In this document: piece by piece, positions 6,975 to 16,493 of the stretch
How positions within the stretch are numbered: the stretch's first letter is position 1
Layout: each line of letters opens with the position of its first letter
Source: Pusillimonas sp. DMV24BSW_D
Lineage (GTDB): Bacteria; Pseudomonadota; Gammaproteobacteria; Burkholderiales; Burkholderiaceae_B
DNA length: 64,000 bases
NCBI RefSeq assembly: GCF_011388195.1
Contig: NZ_CP049990.1
Span: 496,001-560,000 of the forward strand
Reading direction: 5' to 3'
Translations under genes and position numbers: made by a program
Notes under the pieces: generated by a model
Seen by the model: only the letters and a program-made list of their open reading frames with translations
Database searches by the model: none
What the model was told of the DNA's origin: nothing

Positions 6975-9407
6975 ATGCAAAACTCAAACTCCCGCATGCA
7001 CACGCCTCTTTCTGAAAGCGCGGCCTACGACCTGATTAACCAACCGATTTCGTCGCTATGCAAAACAGCGGCCCAATTGCGTGACGCCGGCCACGGCGAA
7101 GTTGTTTCCTATTCTCGTAAGGTTTTCATTCCGCTTACCCAGTTGTGTCGCGATGTGTGCCACTACTGCACCTTTGCGCAAACGCCGCGCAAAATGCCCG
7201 CGCCCTACCTAAGCATTCAACAGGTTGTTGATATCGCCCGCCAGGGCGCCAAAACGCAGTGCAAGGAAGCCTTGTTCACCCTGGGTGACAAACCCGAGTT
7301 GCGCTACCGCGCTGCACGCGAAGCGCTCGACGAAATGGGTTACGACAGCACCATTAGTTACCTGATTGCCGCCTGCAAGGCGGTGTACGAGGAAACCGGA
7401 CTTATTCCGCATGTGAATCCGGGCCTGCTCACGCGCGACGATTTACTGCAATTGCGCACGGTTTCTGCGTCGCAGGGCATTATGCTCGAGAACGTTTCGC
7501 CCCGTTTGTGCGAACCGGGCCAGGCCCATTACGGCTCGCCCGACAAGGACCCCCAGGCGCGCCTGGAAACCCTGCGACTGGCCGGTGAGACCCGGGTTCC
7601 GTTCACATCGGGCATTCTGATCGGCATCGGCGAAACCCGGCGTGAGCGTATCGACTCACTGTTGGCTTTGCGCAAGCTGGACCAGGAATTCGGGCACATC
7701 CAGGAAATTATTGTTCAGAATTTTCGCCCCAAGCCCGGCACGCTCATGGCCAACGCCGAAGCGCCGTCGCTTGAAGAGCACCTATGGACAATCGCCGCAG
7801 CACGCTTGATTTTCGGGCCGGACGCCAATATTCAAGCGCCGCCCAACCTTCAGCCTGAAGGCCTGAAGCAATTGATTGATGCAGGCATTAACGACTGGGG
7901 CGGCGTCTCGCCCATCACGCCCGACCACGTGAATCCGGAAGCACCCTGGCCGCACCTTGAGGCGCTCTCTAAAGCAACGGAAAAAGCCGGTAAAGTACTG
8001 GCCGAACGTTTAACCGTTTACCCTAAATATGTACGCGAACTGGCCGACTGGGTCGACCCCGGTTTCCATACCCGTATTCTGCAATTAAGCGACGGCTATG
8101 GCCTGGCTTACACCGATGCCTGGACGGCCGGCAGCCAAACGCCACCCCCGGAAAAGATCGTTGAGCAAGCCAAACAAACTCGCGGCAGCGGCCCGGCCGT
8201 GCACAGCGAGGTCAGCGCCATTCTAAGCCGTGCACAGGCTGGAAAAACCTTAACCGAGCGCCACATTGAACGCCTGTTCCAGGCCCACGGCAGCGCCTTT
8301 TCCACCATTTGCCAGGCCGCCGATGAAGTACGCCGTCACGTGAACGGCAACGACGTCACGTTTGTGGTGAATCGCAATATCAACTACACCAACATCTGCG
8401 GTTACCGTTGCCAGTTTTGTGCTTTCGCAAAAGGCAAGGGTGCGGAAGACTTGCGCGGCAAGCCTTACGACTTGCCGTTAGAAGAAATTCAACGGCGTGT
8501 GCTGGAAGCATGGGAGCGAGGCGCAACCGAAGTGTGCATGCAAGGCGGCATTCACCCCTCGTACACCGGTGAAACCTATAAGGAAATTTGCGAGACTGTG
8601 AAAGCGGTGGTGCCGGAAATGCATATTCATGCGTTTTCACCGCTGGAGATCTGGCAAGGCGCCGAAACCTTGAATATGCCGCTGAAAGACTACCTGTTGA
8701 TGCTGAAAGAAAGCGGCCTGTCGACACTGCCGGGCACGGCGGCTGAAATTCTCGACGACGACATCCGCAAGATTATTTGTGTCGATAAAGTCACTACAGA
8801 CCAATGGATGCAGGTCATGCGCTCGGCCCATCAAGTTGGCCTGAAAAGCACGTCAACGATTATGTTTGGGCACATTGAAGGCTACCAACATTGGGCACGC
8901 CACTTATTACTGCTGCGCGAACTGCAAATGGAAACCGGCGGCATTACCGAGTTCGTGCCGTTGCCGTTCGTGCACATGGAATCGCCGATTTACAGAAAGG
9001 GGCGCGCACGCAAAGGCCCCACTTTCCGCGAGGCGATTCTGATGCACGCGGTGGGACGTTTGGCGCTGCACCCGCACATACCGAACATTCAGGCTTCTTG
9101 GGTGAAAATGGGCGTAACCGGTGTTGAGCTGTGCCTGAACGCCGGCGCCAACGACCTGGGCGGCACGCTAATGAACGAAACCATTTCGCGCTCGGCCGGC
9201 GCGTCGCACGGCCAGGAAATGACGGCGCCCACGTTAGAGTCGCTGTTGATTTCGATGGGGCGTACGCCGCGCCAGCGTTCCACTGCCTACGGCCCCGTTC
9301 CCGCCCATTTGCAACAACGGGCGCGGGAAGCCAAGCCCCCCATTCAGGCCATCGTGCCGCTCATGCGCAAACATGCCAAACGCCCCCGGGAAGTGGCTCA
9401 TGTATAG
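6975..9407 (+). CDS. fbiC: Fo synthase FbiC (CofG-CofH fusion)
   Basis: This roughly 810-residue fusion carries two radical SAM domains. The first (CofG-like) has the CRDVCHYC cluster (Cys58, 62, 65) and the second (CofH-like) has CGYRCQFC (Cys475, 479, 482). Together they build the deazaflavin chromophore Fo from tyrosine and the flavin precursor 5-amino-6-ribitylaminouracil. The fused form is usual in bacteria; archaea have separate proteins. An ATG at 6963 overlaps the cofC stop but has no room for a ribosome site. The ATG at 6975 has AAAGGA 11 bases upstream and is preferred. The last bases overlap the next gene. Confidence 0.95.
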   Translation: MQNSNSRMHTPLSESAAYDLINQPISSLCKTAAQLRDAGHGEVVSYSRKVFIPLTQLCRDVCHYCTFAQTPRKMPAPYLSIQQVVDIARQGAKTQCKEALFTLGDKPELRYRAAREALDEMGYDSTISYLIAACKAVYEETGLIPHVNPGLLTRDDLLQLRTVSASQGIMLENVSPRLCEPGQAHYGSPDKDPQARLETLRLAGETRVPFTSGILIGIGETRRERIDSLLALRKLDQEFGHIQEIIVQNFRPKPGTLMANAEAPSLEEHLWTIAAARLIFGPDANIQAPPNLQPEGLKQLIDAGINDWGGVSPITPDHVNPEAPWPHLEALSKATEKAGKVLAERLTVYPKYVRELADWVDPGFHTRILQLSDGYGLAYTDAWTAGSQTPPPEKIVEQAKQTRGSGPAVHSEVSAILSRAQAGKTLTERHIERLFQAHGSAFSTICQAADEVRRHVNGNDVTFVVNRNINYTNICGYRCQFCAFAKGKGAEDLRGKPYDLPLEEIQRRVLEAWERGATEVCMQGGIHPSYTGETYKEICETVKAVVPEMHIHAFSPLEIWQGAETLNMPLKDYLLMLKESGLSTLPGTAAEILDDDIRKIICVDKVTTDQWMQVMRSAHQVGLKSTSTIMFGHIEGYQHWARHLLLLRELQMETGGITEFVPLPFVHMESPIYRKGRARKGPTFREAILMHAVGRLALHPHIPNIQASWVKMGVTGVELCLNAGANDLGGTLMNETISRSAGASHGQEMTAPTLESLLISMGRTPRQRSTAYGPVPAHLQQRAREAKPPIQAIVPLMRKHAKRPREVAHV

Positions 9408-10104
9408 AACGGACACCCTCGAACGACCGTGGCAAGATCCTGCCAACGTCGATGAGGCGTTGCCCGATGCGCGTTTCACCGACGTTGTATTGAACCGGCG
9501 ATCGGTGCGGCGCTACCTGCCCGAGCAGCCGCCTTTGGCAACGATTAACAAGCTGCTGGAAATGGCCCTTACGGCACCGTCGGCGCATAATCGACAACCC
9601 TGGCGGTTTGTGGTGATTCGCAGTTACCAGGAAAAAGCCAAACTGGCCAAAGCCATGGGCGACAAGCTTGAACGAGACCGCACGGCCGACAACGACGACC
9701 CCGTTGACATCAAGAACGACGTGGCGCGCTCTTTCGCCCGCATTACCGGCGCGCCCACGCTCATTCTGCTGTGCGTGACGATGGCGGAAATGGACAGCTA
9801 TCGCGACGCCGACCGAAGCCGACACGAATTCTGCCTGGCGACGCAAAGTGTTGCCATGGCGGGCCAGAACATCATGCTTGCCGCGCAAGCGTCCGGGCTT
9901 TCATCGTGCTGGATGTGCGCCCCCATGTTTTGTCCAACGCTGGTTCAAACAACGCTGAACCTGCCTGAAGGCTGGATTCCGCAAGGCATGCTAACGGTGG
10001 GCTATCCGGCAAACGCGGGCAAACCTTTTGTGCGTAAGCCACTGGAAGAGGTTGTCGTTTATCTCGACGAGGCACCGGTTGCCACGCCGCAATCATTTTC
10101 TTAA
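9400..10104 (+). CDS. Nitroreductase-family protein, FbiB C-terminal-domain-like
   Basis: This 234-residue FMN-dependent nitroreductase-fold protein has the N-terminal VLNRRSVRRYLPEQPP signature and a MALTAPSAHNRQPWRFVVI flavin-binding stretch. Its ATG overlaps the fbiC stop by eight bases, so it is translationally coupled to F420 synthesis. In mycobacterial FbiB the equivalent domain reduces dehydro-F420-0 to F420-0. Because cofE here stands alone, this gene is the natural candidate for that missing half. That assignment rests on context and fold; a general nitroreductase is the alternative. Confidence 0.78.
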   Translation: MYRTDTLERPWQDPANVDEALPDARFTDVVLNRRSVRRYLPEQPPLATINKLLEMALTAPSAHNRQPWRFVVIRSYQEKAKLAKAMGDKLERDRTADNDDPVDIKNDVARSFARITGAPTLILLCVTMAEMDSYRDADRSRHEFCLATQSVAMAGQNIMLAAQASGLSSCWMCAPMFCPTLVQTTLNLPEGWIPQGMLTVGYPANAGKPFVRKPLEEVVVYLDEAPVATPQSFS

Positions 10105-10128
10105 TTACAACGCATCACAGGAGACCTC

Positions 10129-11349
10129 ATGTTCACCCACAACAAAAACGCAACGCGTTCTGACTACCCTACCGAGTTACGGCACATTATGAATCTTGAG
10201 CGCGCCAACGAATCGCGTGAGTGGCTTTCAAGCTGGCGCATGCTAAGCGCGGAACCCACCCCCCTTGTGTCCATGAAACACCTGGCGCAAAAACTGGGGG
10301 TGGGCGCCGTATTCCTGAAAGACGAATCGAAACGCTCTCCTTTAGGCAGTTTCAAAGCGTTAGGTGCATCCATTGCGCTGATCAGACTCATCTTGCGTAA
10401 ATTCCCCGACGCAGGCTTCACAGCACAGTCGCTTTTCAAAGGCGAACACGCGCAGGCACTTAAAGACTTCACGGTTGTCAGCGCCACTGCCGGGAACCAC
10501 GGTTGTTCATTGGCTGCGGCCGCGCGCGACATTGGGTGCCGCTGCGTGATTGTTTTAAGCAGCCAGGTGAGTGCAGACCGCGAAAACGCCATTGCCTCGA
10601 ACGGCGCGGAAATTGTGCGCGTTGCGGGCGACTACGATGACTCGGTTGAACATGCCGAGTCTTTATCGAAAACAGAAGGCTGGCTCGTGGTATCCGACAC
10701 TTCTTACGAAGGCTATGAGGAGATTCCTCGCGACGTGATGCAAGGTTACGCTACGATTCCCTCGGAAGTGATTGACCAATTGGATGCGAAGAATTCAGAT
10801 ACGCCGCCGTTTACCCACGTGTTTTTGCAAGGCGGCGTGGGCGGTATGGCAGCCGGTATTACAGCTTACTTGTGGGAGCGCTACGGCAAAAACCGCCCCA
10901 CCCTGATTGTGGTGGAACCGAACCAGGCCGACTGCCTTTATCAAAGTGCGCTTGCCGGGCATGCGGCCAGCGCAACCGGCGATATCGACTCTTTAATGGC
11001 CGGCCTGGCGTGCGGGGAAGCGTCTCCGCTGGCGTGGCGTTTCCTGCAACCCGCCTGCGATTATTTCATTACCGTATCCGATACGAAAGCCGTTGAAGCC
11101 ATGAAGATATTGGCGGAAGGACAATACGGCGATGTCCCGATTGTCAGCGGCGGCTCGGGTGCGGCAGGTTTGGCGGCCCTTGTTGAACTCACCGAAAATG
11201 CCGCGCAAGGTAAAGAGGCCGGCATTAATGAAACGTCGAAAGTGTTGTTGATTAATACCGAAGGCGCCACCGCCCCCACGGATTATCTGCACCAAGTGGG
11301 TAAAACTGCGGAAGAAGTGCTTGCCGCGGCAGCCAAGGTGCAAGGCTGA
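10129..11349 (+). CDS. dpaL: Diaminopropionate ammonia-lyase
   Basis: This 406-residue fold-type II PLP enzyme converts 2,3-diaminopropionate to pyruvate and ammonia. The PLP lysine is Lys76 in SPLGSFKALGAS, preceded by FLKDESKR. SATAGNHGCSLA and the phosphate-binding SGGSGAAGLAAL near residue 344 fit the family. It has a GGAG-type ribosome site 24 bp after the nitroreductase and is the last gene before a strong terminator. Its metabolic link to F420 or 5-oxoproline is not obvious; a role on another beta-substituted alanine is possible. Confidence 0.85.
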   Translation: MFTHNKNATRSDYPTELRHIMNLERANESREWLSSWRMLSAEPTPLVSMKHLAQKLGVGAVFLKDESKRSPLGSFKALGASIALIRLILRKFPDAGFTAQSLFKGEHAQALKDFTVVSATAGNHGCSLAAAARDIGCRCVIVLSSQVSADRENAIASNGAEIVRVAGDYDDSVEHAESLSKTEGWLVVSDTSYEGYEEIPRDVMQGYATIPSEVIDQLDAKNSDTPPFTHVFLQGGVGGMAAGITAYLWERYGKNRPTLIVVEPNQADCLYQSALAGHAASATGDIDSLMAGLACGEASPLAWRFLQPACDYFITVSDTKAVEAMKILAEGQYGDVPIVSGGSGAAGLAALVELTENAAQGKEAGINETSKVLLINTEGATAPTDYLHQVGKTAEEVLAAAAKVQG

Positions 11350-11374
11350 TTTTTACCTGGCAGGCTTACCAAGT

Positions 11375-11407
11375 AAAAGGGCGGCGAAGAAATTCGTCGC
11401 CCTTTTT
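11375..11407. terminator. Bidirectional intrinsic terminator
   Basis: A long GC-rich stem, AAAAGGGCGGCGAA paired with TTCGTCGCCCTTTTT around a GAAA loop, ends in a T-run on the plus strand. It also gives TTTT on the minus strand. It closes the F420 operon and, read the other way, the ccdAB operon. Confidence 0.9.
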
Positions 11408-11432
11408 ACTGTCACGTGCGCAACGCACCGTA

Positions 11433-11750
11433 TCAATAACCGTGAAACAAAAAATCGAGCGCAGCCGTAATTTTTGCGTGCTCATGCGTTAATGAAGCAA
11501 CAGCATGCTTCAAAACACGCCGTGGTACAGCACCCAACTTAGGCGTTTCCAGTAAATAGTTTTCGCCGTTAATTTCAAATACCGGCGTAAGATGCGCTGA
11601 AAGCTTCACATTCGGAAAGTCGCTTAAACGGCGCAAAGGTATCACAACGCAACTGCCTAAGTCGTCCAGAAGATCGCTTTGCACATTAAGCAAATAAGGC
11701 GTGGTTGTGGCGTGCTTGCCTGGGTTGGCATAAACATCGAAACGCGCCAT
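11433..11750 (-). CDS. ccdB: CcdB-family toxin
   Basis: This 105-residue CcdB homologue begins MARFDVYANPG and keeps PYLLNVQSDLLDDLGSCVVIPL and ETPKLGAVP. CcdB poisons DNA gyrase; the C-terminal residues that contact gyrase in the F-plasmid protein end in Trp-Gly-Ile, but this protein ends FHGY, so gyrase poisoning is not certain. The start at 11750 forms a TAATG junction with ccdA, typical for the pair. It lies between the F420 and cysteine islands. Confidence 0.87.
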   Translation of the reverse strand: MARFDVYANPGKHATTTPYLLNVQSDLLDDLGSCVVIPLRRLSDFPNVKLSAHLTPVFEINGENYLLETPKLGAVPRRVLKHAVASLTHEHAKITAALDFLFHGY

Positions 11751-11986
11751 TAGAAACTTCTCCACTCATCGAGCGGTAATCCTTCATTTTCAATAGTTTC
11801 GTTATAGGCGTTTATAAAACCCGCATGCTCGTTACGCCAACGACGCGCTTGCTCAAGACGAACAATTTCCCGCAAATGTGCATCGCACACTTGCGAAATA
11901 TTGATCCCCAATTGCTTGGCTTGCTTTAAAACGTCGACACTGAGGCTTAAATTGGTCGCACGCTTGGCGGAGTGCGTAATTTTCAT
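11750..11986 (-). CDS. ccdA: CcdA-family antitoxin
   Basis: This 78-residue antitoxin has an N-terminal ribbon-helix-helix (KRATNLSLSVDVLKQAKQL) and an acidic C-terminal tail, ENEGLPLDEWRSF, that would wrap the toxin. AAAAGGA sits six bases before the ATG at 11986, which is preferred over the ATG at 11992 directly abutting that site. It is upstream of and coupled to ccdB, so the CcdAB complex probably represses its own promoter. Confidence 0.87.
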   Translation of the reverse strand: MKITHSAKRATNLSLSVDVLKQAKQLGINISQVCDAHLREIVRLEQARRWRNEHAGFINAYNETIENEGLPLDEWRSF

Positions 11987-11998
11987 TTCCATTCCTTT

Positions 11999-12018
11999 TG
12001 CGCATTTACTATGCGCAT
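11999..12018. promoter_or_regulatory. Tandem TGCGCA dyads upstream of ccdA
   Basis: Two TGCGCA palindromes (11999-12004 and 12012-12017) lie 13 bp apart, just upstream of the ccdA ribosome site and downstream of a TATGAT box. This is the arrangement expected for ribbon-helix-helix autorepression. Function is inferred. Confidence 0.35.
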
Positions 12019-12068
12019 AAATCATAGCCATATATTAATATTGGAATGGAACTTGCGCAACGCGCCGC

Positions 12069-14024
12069 TTACAACAGCCCCGCCAGCCTATTCACAATTG
12101 CACCCATCTCTTCGCTTTCGGTTTTCACCACGACATCGGGCTGTTCCGGTGCCTCGTACGCACTGTTGATACCGGTCATGTTGGGAATTTCGCCTTTGCG
12201 GGCACGCTTGTAGAGGCCTTTGGGGTCGCGGGCTTCACACACTTCCAGCGGCGTATCCACGAATACTTCCATGAAGCGGTCTTCACCGATGAGTTCGCGC
12301 GCCATCTCGCGCTCGCGGCGGTAGGGCGAAATAAAAGCAGTCATGACGATTAAACCGGCGTCCATCATGAGCTTGGCCACTTCGGCAATGCGACGGATGT
12401 TTTCCACGCGGTCGGCTTCGGTAAAGCCCAGATCTTTGTTCAGGCCCTGGCGAATATTGTCGCCGTCCAGAATGTAGGTGCGGCGGCCCTGTTCATGCAA
12501 TTGCTTTTCCAGGGCATTGGCAATGGTGGATTTACCCGAGCCCGACAAACCGGTGAACCAAATAACTTTACCGGGGTGGCCGTTCAGGCGTTCGCGGTCT
12601 TCACGCGTAATGCTTAGCGCCTGCCGATGCACGTTCTGAGCGCGACGCAAGCTGTGGGTAATCATGCCCGCCGCAACGGTGGCATGGGTGAATCGGTCGA
12701 CCAGAATAAAGCCGCCCAGCGCGGGCAGATTGGCATAGGTGTCGAACGCTACCGGGCGGCTTAGCGCCACATTACACACGCTAATGTCATTCAAGCCTAA
12801 CTGCCTGGCGGCTTCATGGGCCAGGGTATTCACGTTAATACGATGTTTAATAGTCGTTAGCGTGGCGCCGGCCCACTGATTGGCCAGCTTCATTTCATAG
12901 CTGCGCCCCACCAGGCCGGGGTCGTCGTGCATCCACACAATGGTGGCTTCGAACTGGTCGGTTGTGTTTAACGGCGTGTCGGCGCGCGTAAGAATGTCGC
13001 CCCGCGAGGCGTCAATTTCGGTGTCTAGCGTTAGCGTAATGGCCTCGCCTGCCTGGGCCTTGTTCAGGTCGCCGTCCATGGTAACGATGCGCGCGACATT
13101 GGCGGTTTGGCCAGAGGCGGTCACGCGCACGGTTTCACCGGGCTCAATATGGCCGGCCACGACGGTGCCGCTAAAACCGCGGAAACTTGCGTCCGGCCGG
13201 TTCACCCATTGCACCGGCAGCACAAACTGCTGATCGTTGCGGCGCGTAACCGTTACGGTTTCCAGATAGCCCAATAAAGTGGGGCCGGTGTACCAGCCGG
13301 TATGGGCGGAGCGCTCTACCATGTTGTCGCCCTTCAGCGCCGACACGGGAATCGCGGTGATACTTTCAAACCCCAACGCCTGGGCAAAGGTTTTGAAGGT
13401 TTCTTCTATTTCATTGAATGTGGCCTGGTTGTAGTTGACCAGATCCATTTTGTTCACCGCCAGCACTACGTGGCGGATACCCACGAGCGACGTTAAGAAG
13501 GCGTGGCGCCGGGTTTGAGTTAGCACACCCTGGCGCGCATCGGCCAGCAATACGGCGACGTCGGCCGTAGAAGCGCCGGTGACCATATTGCGGGTGTACT
13601 GTTCGTGCCCGGGGGTGTCGGCCACAATGAATTTGCGATGCTCGGTGGCAAAGAAGCGGTAGGCGACGTCAATCGTAATACCCTGCTCACGCTCGGCCGC
13701 CAGGCCGTCTACCAACAGCGCGAAATCGATCTCTTCGCCTTGCGTGCCGTGGCGGCGCGAATCGGCTTCCAGCGTGGCAAGCTGGTCATCGAACAGTTGC
13801 TTGGACTCCCAAAGCAAGCGGCCAATGAGGGTACTTTTGCCGTCATCGACACTGCCGCAGGTGATAAAGCGTAACAGGTCGTGGCTGGATTGCTGGGCGA
13901 CCCAATCAGCGGCGCTGGTGTGTTCTGCGGGAGCGCCAGGCGCCGCTTTCATAGACGTTTTTGCGATTGCCGGCGCACCAGCCGGTGGTTTCAGTTGCGT
14001 TGTATTTGTACTTGAACGACTCAT
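12069..14024 (-). CDS. cysNC: Bifunctional sulfate adenylyltransferase large subunit / APS kinase (CysNC)
   Basis: This 651-residue fusion has an N-terminal EF-Tu-like GTPase (CysN): P-loop GSVDDGKST at residues 57-65, [11 protein letters not shown] (G3) and NKMDLV (G4), then beta-barrel domains. The C-terminal APS kinase (CysC), about 465-651, has its own P-loop GLSGSGKST. It drives ATP sulfurylase with CysD and phosphorylates APS to PAPS, matching the PAPS-type CysH downstream. It starts at a TAATG junction with cysD. The first 45 residues are a low-complexity Ala/Pro-rich leader. Confidence 0.95.
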   Translation of the reverse strand: MSRSSTNTTQLKPPAGAPAIAKTSMKAAPGAPAEHTSAADWVAQQSSHDLLRFITCGSVDDGKSTLIGRLLWESKQLFDDQLATLEADSRRHGTQGEEIDFALLVDGLAAEREQGITIDVAYRFFATEHRKFIVADTPGHEQYTRNMVTGASTADVAVLLADARQGVLTQTRRHAFLTSLVGIRHVVLAVNKMDLVNYNQATFNEIEETFKTFAQALGFESITAIPVSALKGDNMVERSAHTGWYTGPTLLGYLETVTVTRRNDQQFVLPVQWVNRPDASFRGFSGTVVAGHIEPGETVRVTASGQTANVARIVTMDGDLNKAQAGEAITLTLDTEIDASRGDILTRADTPLNTTDQFEATIVWMHDDPGLVGRSYEMKLANQWAGATLTTIKHRINVNTLAHEAARQLGLNDISVCNVALSRPVAFDTYANLPALGGFILVDRFTHATVAAGMITHSLRRAQNVHRQALSITREDRERLNGHPGKVIWFTGLSGSGKSTIANALEKQLHEQGRRTYILDGDNIRQGLNKDLGFTEADRVENIRRIAEVAKLMMDAGLIVMTAFISPYRREREMARELIGEDRFMEVFVDTPLEVCEARDPKGLYKRARKGEIPNMTGINSAYEAPEQPDVVVKTESEEMGAIVNRLAGLL

Positions 14025-15517
14025 TAGAAATATCCTTCCTGTTTTTTCTTTTCCATGCTGCCGGCGCTGTCGGTGTCGATTTTGCGGCCCTGACGTTCGG
14101 ATGTGCGCGCGTTAATGAGTTCCAGCAAAATATCGTCGAGCGAGTCGGCCTGAGATTCGACCGCACCGGTAAGGGGGTAGCACCCCAGGGTACGGAAACG
14201 CACCGGTTTCATTTGAATGTCTTCACCGGGCAACAGGCGGCAGCGGTCGTCGTCAACCATCATGATCATGTCGTCGCGCACCACCACAGGGCGCGGCTCG
14301 GAAAAATACAAGGGCACCACGGGAATGTCTTCCTGGTATATGTATTGCCAGATGTCCAGCTCGGTCCAGTTCGACAACGGGAAAACGCGAATGCTTTCGC
14401 CGGGATTTTTCTTGGTGTTGTACAAGTTCCAGAGCTCGGGGCGCTGGTTTTTGGGGTCCCAACGATGGGTGGCGGTGCGGAACGAGAACACGCGTTCTTT
14501 GGCACGCGACTTTTCTTCATCGCGCCGGGCTCCGCCGAACACCACGTCGAACTTGTATTTATCCAGCGCTTGTTTCAGGCCTTCGGTTTTGGTGATGTCG
14601 GTATGCAGCGCCGAGCCGTGATCGAACGGATTAATATCTTTTTCAATGGCTTCCGGGTTAATGTGCACCAGCAGATCCATACCCGACTCAGCCGCCATAT
14701 AGTCGCGAAACAGGTACATTTCCTGAAACTTCCAGCGGGTGTCTACATGCAGCAGCGGGAACGGCGGCGGCGCGGGATAAAAGGCCTTGCGCGCCAAGTG
14801 CAACATGACCCCGCTATCTTTACCCACCGAATACAACATGGCGGGGTTTTGTGCTTCAGCTACGGCTTCGCGAATAATATGAATACTTTCTGCTTCCAGG
14901 CGCTTTAAGTGAGGCGAAACACCAATGCCCTGGGCCTTGCGGCGCGGGCGCAGGTTCAGTACGGGTTGGTAGGCCTGAAGCAGCAGGGTTATGCCGTTGG
15001 GGATAGCAATGGGGGCAGCGTCACTGGTTGATTCGGCTGCACTTAGGTTGCGCAACAAGCCCACCAGTTCGCCATGCGGAAACACGGCAATGTCTTTGCC
15101 GATATGCTGTTGCAGTTGCACCAGGGCGGCGACTATTGCGTCTTCACCGTTGCCTAACGGCACCCAGAAACGGGCGCCGCGCGGGTCGTTCGCGTGCAGG
15201 CACGGCACGCCGCTGGGTAAATCGGCCAGTTGCGCAAACAGAATACGCTTACGCTGGCTGCGCACTTTTTCCAGCGCCCAATTCAGCACCTGCGTGCGAA
15301 GTGTGCGGCCGTGTTCATCGCGCAGGTTTTCGGCGTTCAGTTCCGCCGGCAACAATTTAAGTTCATGCAAGCGCCGTTCAGTGGTGCGCCGGGTATGCGC
15401 GGCGTTGTCGCCGGCCAAATGAGCATGGGCCAGGTCGATATCCCACACTTGAGGTTGATCGAGCCCTTGCACAGAAATGGCCGGACGGGTTTTAGAAGCA
15501 ACAGTTGATTCAGGCAT
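14024..15517 (-). CDS. cysD: Sulfate adenylyltransferase subunit CysD with long N-terminal extension
   Basis: Residues about 204-497 are a standard Cys[19 protein letters not shown]-loop [12 protein letters not shown] (about 229-240), [12 protein letters not shown], and [14 protein letters not shown], ending GYF. It forms ATP sulfurylase with CysN. Known CysD proteins are about 300 residues; this one carries about 200 extra N-terminal residues (including [20 protein letters not shown] and [17 protein letters not shown]) that match no domain I recognise. No in-frame start codon lies close to the catalytic core, so the extension appears to be translated. It is the first gene of the cysD-cysNC unit, divergent from cysQ. 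Confidence 0.9.
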   Translation of the reverse strand: MPESTVASKTRPAISVQGLDQPQVWDIDLAHAHLAGDNAAHTRRTTERRLHELKLLPAELNAENLRDEHGRTLRTQVLNWALEKVRSQRKRILFAQLADLPSGVPCLHANDPRGARFWVPLGNGEDAIVAALVQLQQHIGKDIAVFPHGELVGLLRNLSAAESTSDAAPIAIPNGITLLLQAYQPVLNLRPRRKAQGIGVSPHLKRLEAESIHIIREAVAEAQNPAMLYSVGKDSGVMLHLARKAFYPAPPPFPLLHVDTRWKFQEMYLFRDYMAAESGMDLLVHINPEAIEKDINPFDHGSALHTDITKTEGLKQALDKYKFDVVFGGARRDEEKSRAKERVFSFRTATHRWDPKNQRPELWNLYNTKKNPGESIRVFPLSNWTELDIWQYIYQEDIPVVPLYFSEPRPVVVRDDMIMMVDDDRCRLLPGEDIQMKPVRFRTLGCYPLTGAVESQADSLDDILLELINARTSERQGRKIDTDSAGSMEKKKQEGYF

Positions 15518-15605
15518 TGTCGTAATTTGCAGTTATTAGCTTAGTATTGTGATTATCAAGGCACGCTGCTAGCATTTCAACTCCCCAATTCGCTATAAGC
15601 AAATA

Positions 15606-16493
15606 ATGCGACACATTAACGCCGGGCTGGAATTGGCCCCATTACTTGAAAAAATTGCCTACGACGCAGGTAAACAGATACTGCGTGTTTATGCGCAGAC
15701 GAACATTAAGGCAAACAGCAAGGCCGACCAAAGCCCGGTAACAGCGGCCGATTTGTTGGCTCATGAAAGCATAGTGCGTGGTTTGCACGCTACATTTCCC
15801 GGCGTGCCGGTGGTTTCCGAGGAAGACGACGCGTCGCTGGCATGGCGATTACCCAAGGGTTGCTATTGGCTGGTGGACCCTCTAGACGGCACAAAAGAAT
15901 TTCTGAATCGCAACGGCGACTTCACGGTCAACATTGCGTTAATTGAAAACGGTCAGGCCACGTTCGGCATGGTATACGCCCCGGCACACGATACGTTCTA
16001 TTGGGGTGGAGCGGGGCTAGGGGCGGCTATGCGTGAGAAAGGCGTTGTGACGGTTTTGGCAAGAAAAGGCAGTGAAAGCCGTTACCCCAATGAAGGGGAA
16101 TCGGCACACAAGAGCCGCCTGCGCGTAGTGGCCAGCAAAAGCCATCTGAATGAACAAACCCAAACGTTCATTCAACAGTTGGGTGACGTTGAGCTGGTGC
16201 AGGCCGGCAGTTCGTTGAAGTTTTGCACTATCGCACGCGGGCAGGCCGACCTTTATCCGCGCCTGGGCCCCACCTGCGAATGGGACACGGCTGCCGCCCA
16301 CGCGGTACTGGAAGGCGCCGGTGGCGTAGTGCTGGACATACACGGCCAACCTTTGCATTACGGGAAGGCAAATGTGCTGAACCCATGGTTTGTTGCGGCC
16401 GCCCGTGGTGAAGATGCCCGTTCAGCGTTACGGTTGAACGCGGCAAATTTACCTTTATCCCAGCCGACAACACAGAAGCCCCATCATGATTGA
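15606..16493 (+). CDS. cysQ: 3'(2'),5'-bisphosphate nucleotidase CysQ
   Basis: This 295-residue member of the inositol monophosphatase superfamily has the metal-binding motifs VVSEEDD, WLVDPLDGTKEF and WDTAAAHAV. CysQ removes the 3'-phosphate from PAP left after PAPS reduction and limits PAPS, fitting the cys genes on both sides. It is divergent from cysD (88-bp gap), and its stop overlaps the next start by eight bases. The ribosome site is weak. Confidence 0.92.
   Translation: MRHINAGLELAPLLEKIAYDAGKQILRVYAQTNIKANSKADQSPVTAADLLAHESIVRGLHATFPGVPVVSEEDDASLAWRLPKGCYWLVDPLDGTKEFLNRNGDFTVNIALIENGQATFGMVYAPAHDTFYWGGAGLGAAMREKGVVTVLARKGSESRYPNEGESAHKSRLRVVASKSHLNEQTQTFIQQLGDVELVQAGSSLKFCTIARGQADLYPRLGPTCEWDTAAAHAVLEGAGGVVLDIHGQPLHYGKANVLNPWFVAAARGEDARSALRLNAANLPLSQPTTQKPHHD

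Noticed and set aside
13961-14908. A 315-codon open frame antisense to cysD
   Set aside because: It is the reverse-strand shadow of a well-conserved gene; its product is His/Val/Gln-rich without recognisable motifs.
14900-14925. Internal translation start giving a normal-length CysD
   Set aside because: No in-frame ATG, GTG or TTG with a ribosome site was seen just before the conserved [10 protein letters not shown] core.
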